Assembly: GCA_016199685.1 (NCBI GenBank)
Contig: JACQGD010000046.1
Coordinates: 1-6,314, forward strand
Direction of reading: 5' to 3'
Source of the DNA: Candidatus Saccharimonadota bacterium
Lineage (GTDB): Bacteria > Patescibacteriota > Saccharimonadia > Saccharimonadales > Saccharimonadaceae
DNA length: 6,314 bases
Shown here: positions 6,300 through 6,314 of the stretch, piece after piece
Layout of the letters: the number at the start of each line of letters is the position of its first letter
Position numbering within the stretch: position 1 is the first letter of the stretch
Translations under genes and position numbers: made by a program
Notes under the pieces: generated by a model
What the model was told of the DNA's origin: nothing
What the model saw: only the letters and a program-made list of their open reading frames with translations
The model's database searches: none

Positions 6300-6314
6300 A
6301 AGGAATGCGGTAAT

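Overview
The window most resembles a piece of a Candidatus Saccharibacteria (TM7/Patescibacteria) chromosome. This is inferred from tightly packed, overlapping genes, middling base composition, and peptidoglycan-remodelling proteins of the RpfB/YabE type (DUF348 repeats plus a G5 domain). A Firmicutes or Actinobacteria origin is not excluded. TGA ends two genes and long ORFs contain no in-frame TGA, so the code is standard and not the TGA=Gly code of Gracilibacteria/SR1.

Layout: (1) 11-2116, a complete PcrA/UvrD-type superfamily 1 DNA helicase. (2) 2113-2595, a Nudix hydrolase overlapping the helicase stop by 4 nt (ATGA). (3) 2591-2634, a short gap holding an extended -10 promoter and a small leader hairpin. 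(4) 2635-3723, an RpfB-like protein (three DUF348 repeats, G5, resuscitation-promoting-factor lysozyme-like domain) with no visible export signal. (5) 3723-4493, RsmA/KsgA, the 16S rRNA dimethyladenosine transferase, joined to rpfB by a TAATG stop/start overlap. (6) 4494-4536, a second short gap with a near-identical extended -10 promoter. (7) 4537-5766, a secreted paralogue of the RpfB-like protein in which the Rpf domain is replaced by a C-terminal 3D-like (double-psi beta-barrel) domain, as in Bacillus YabE. (8) 5763-6299 on the minus strand, an unrecognised soluble protein whose start may lie outside the window; its stop shares a CTAG palindrome with the stop of the YabE-like gene. No stretch over 300 bases lacks a gene, and no tRNA, rRNA, CRISPR or insertion sequence is visible.

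How the parts fit: helicase and Nudix hydrolase form one translationally coupled pair (DNA repair and nucleotide clean-up). The rpfB-ksgA pair appears to be a second transcription unit, and the yabE-like gene a third. The rpfB/yabE-next-to-ksgA arrangement matches the conserved neighbourhoods of Actinobacteria (rpfB-ksgA) and Bacillus (yabE-rnmV-ksgA). Here both versions, the Rpf-ended and the 3D-ended, are present and flank ksgA, each with its own copy of the same promoter motif. The most interesting signals are this duplication with a swapped C-terminal enzyme domain, and the missing or broken signal peptide of the Rpf-ended copy.
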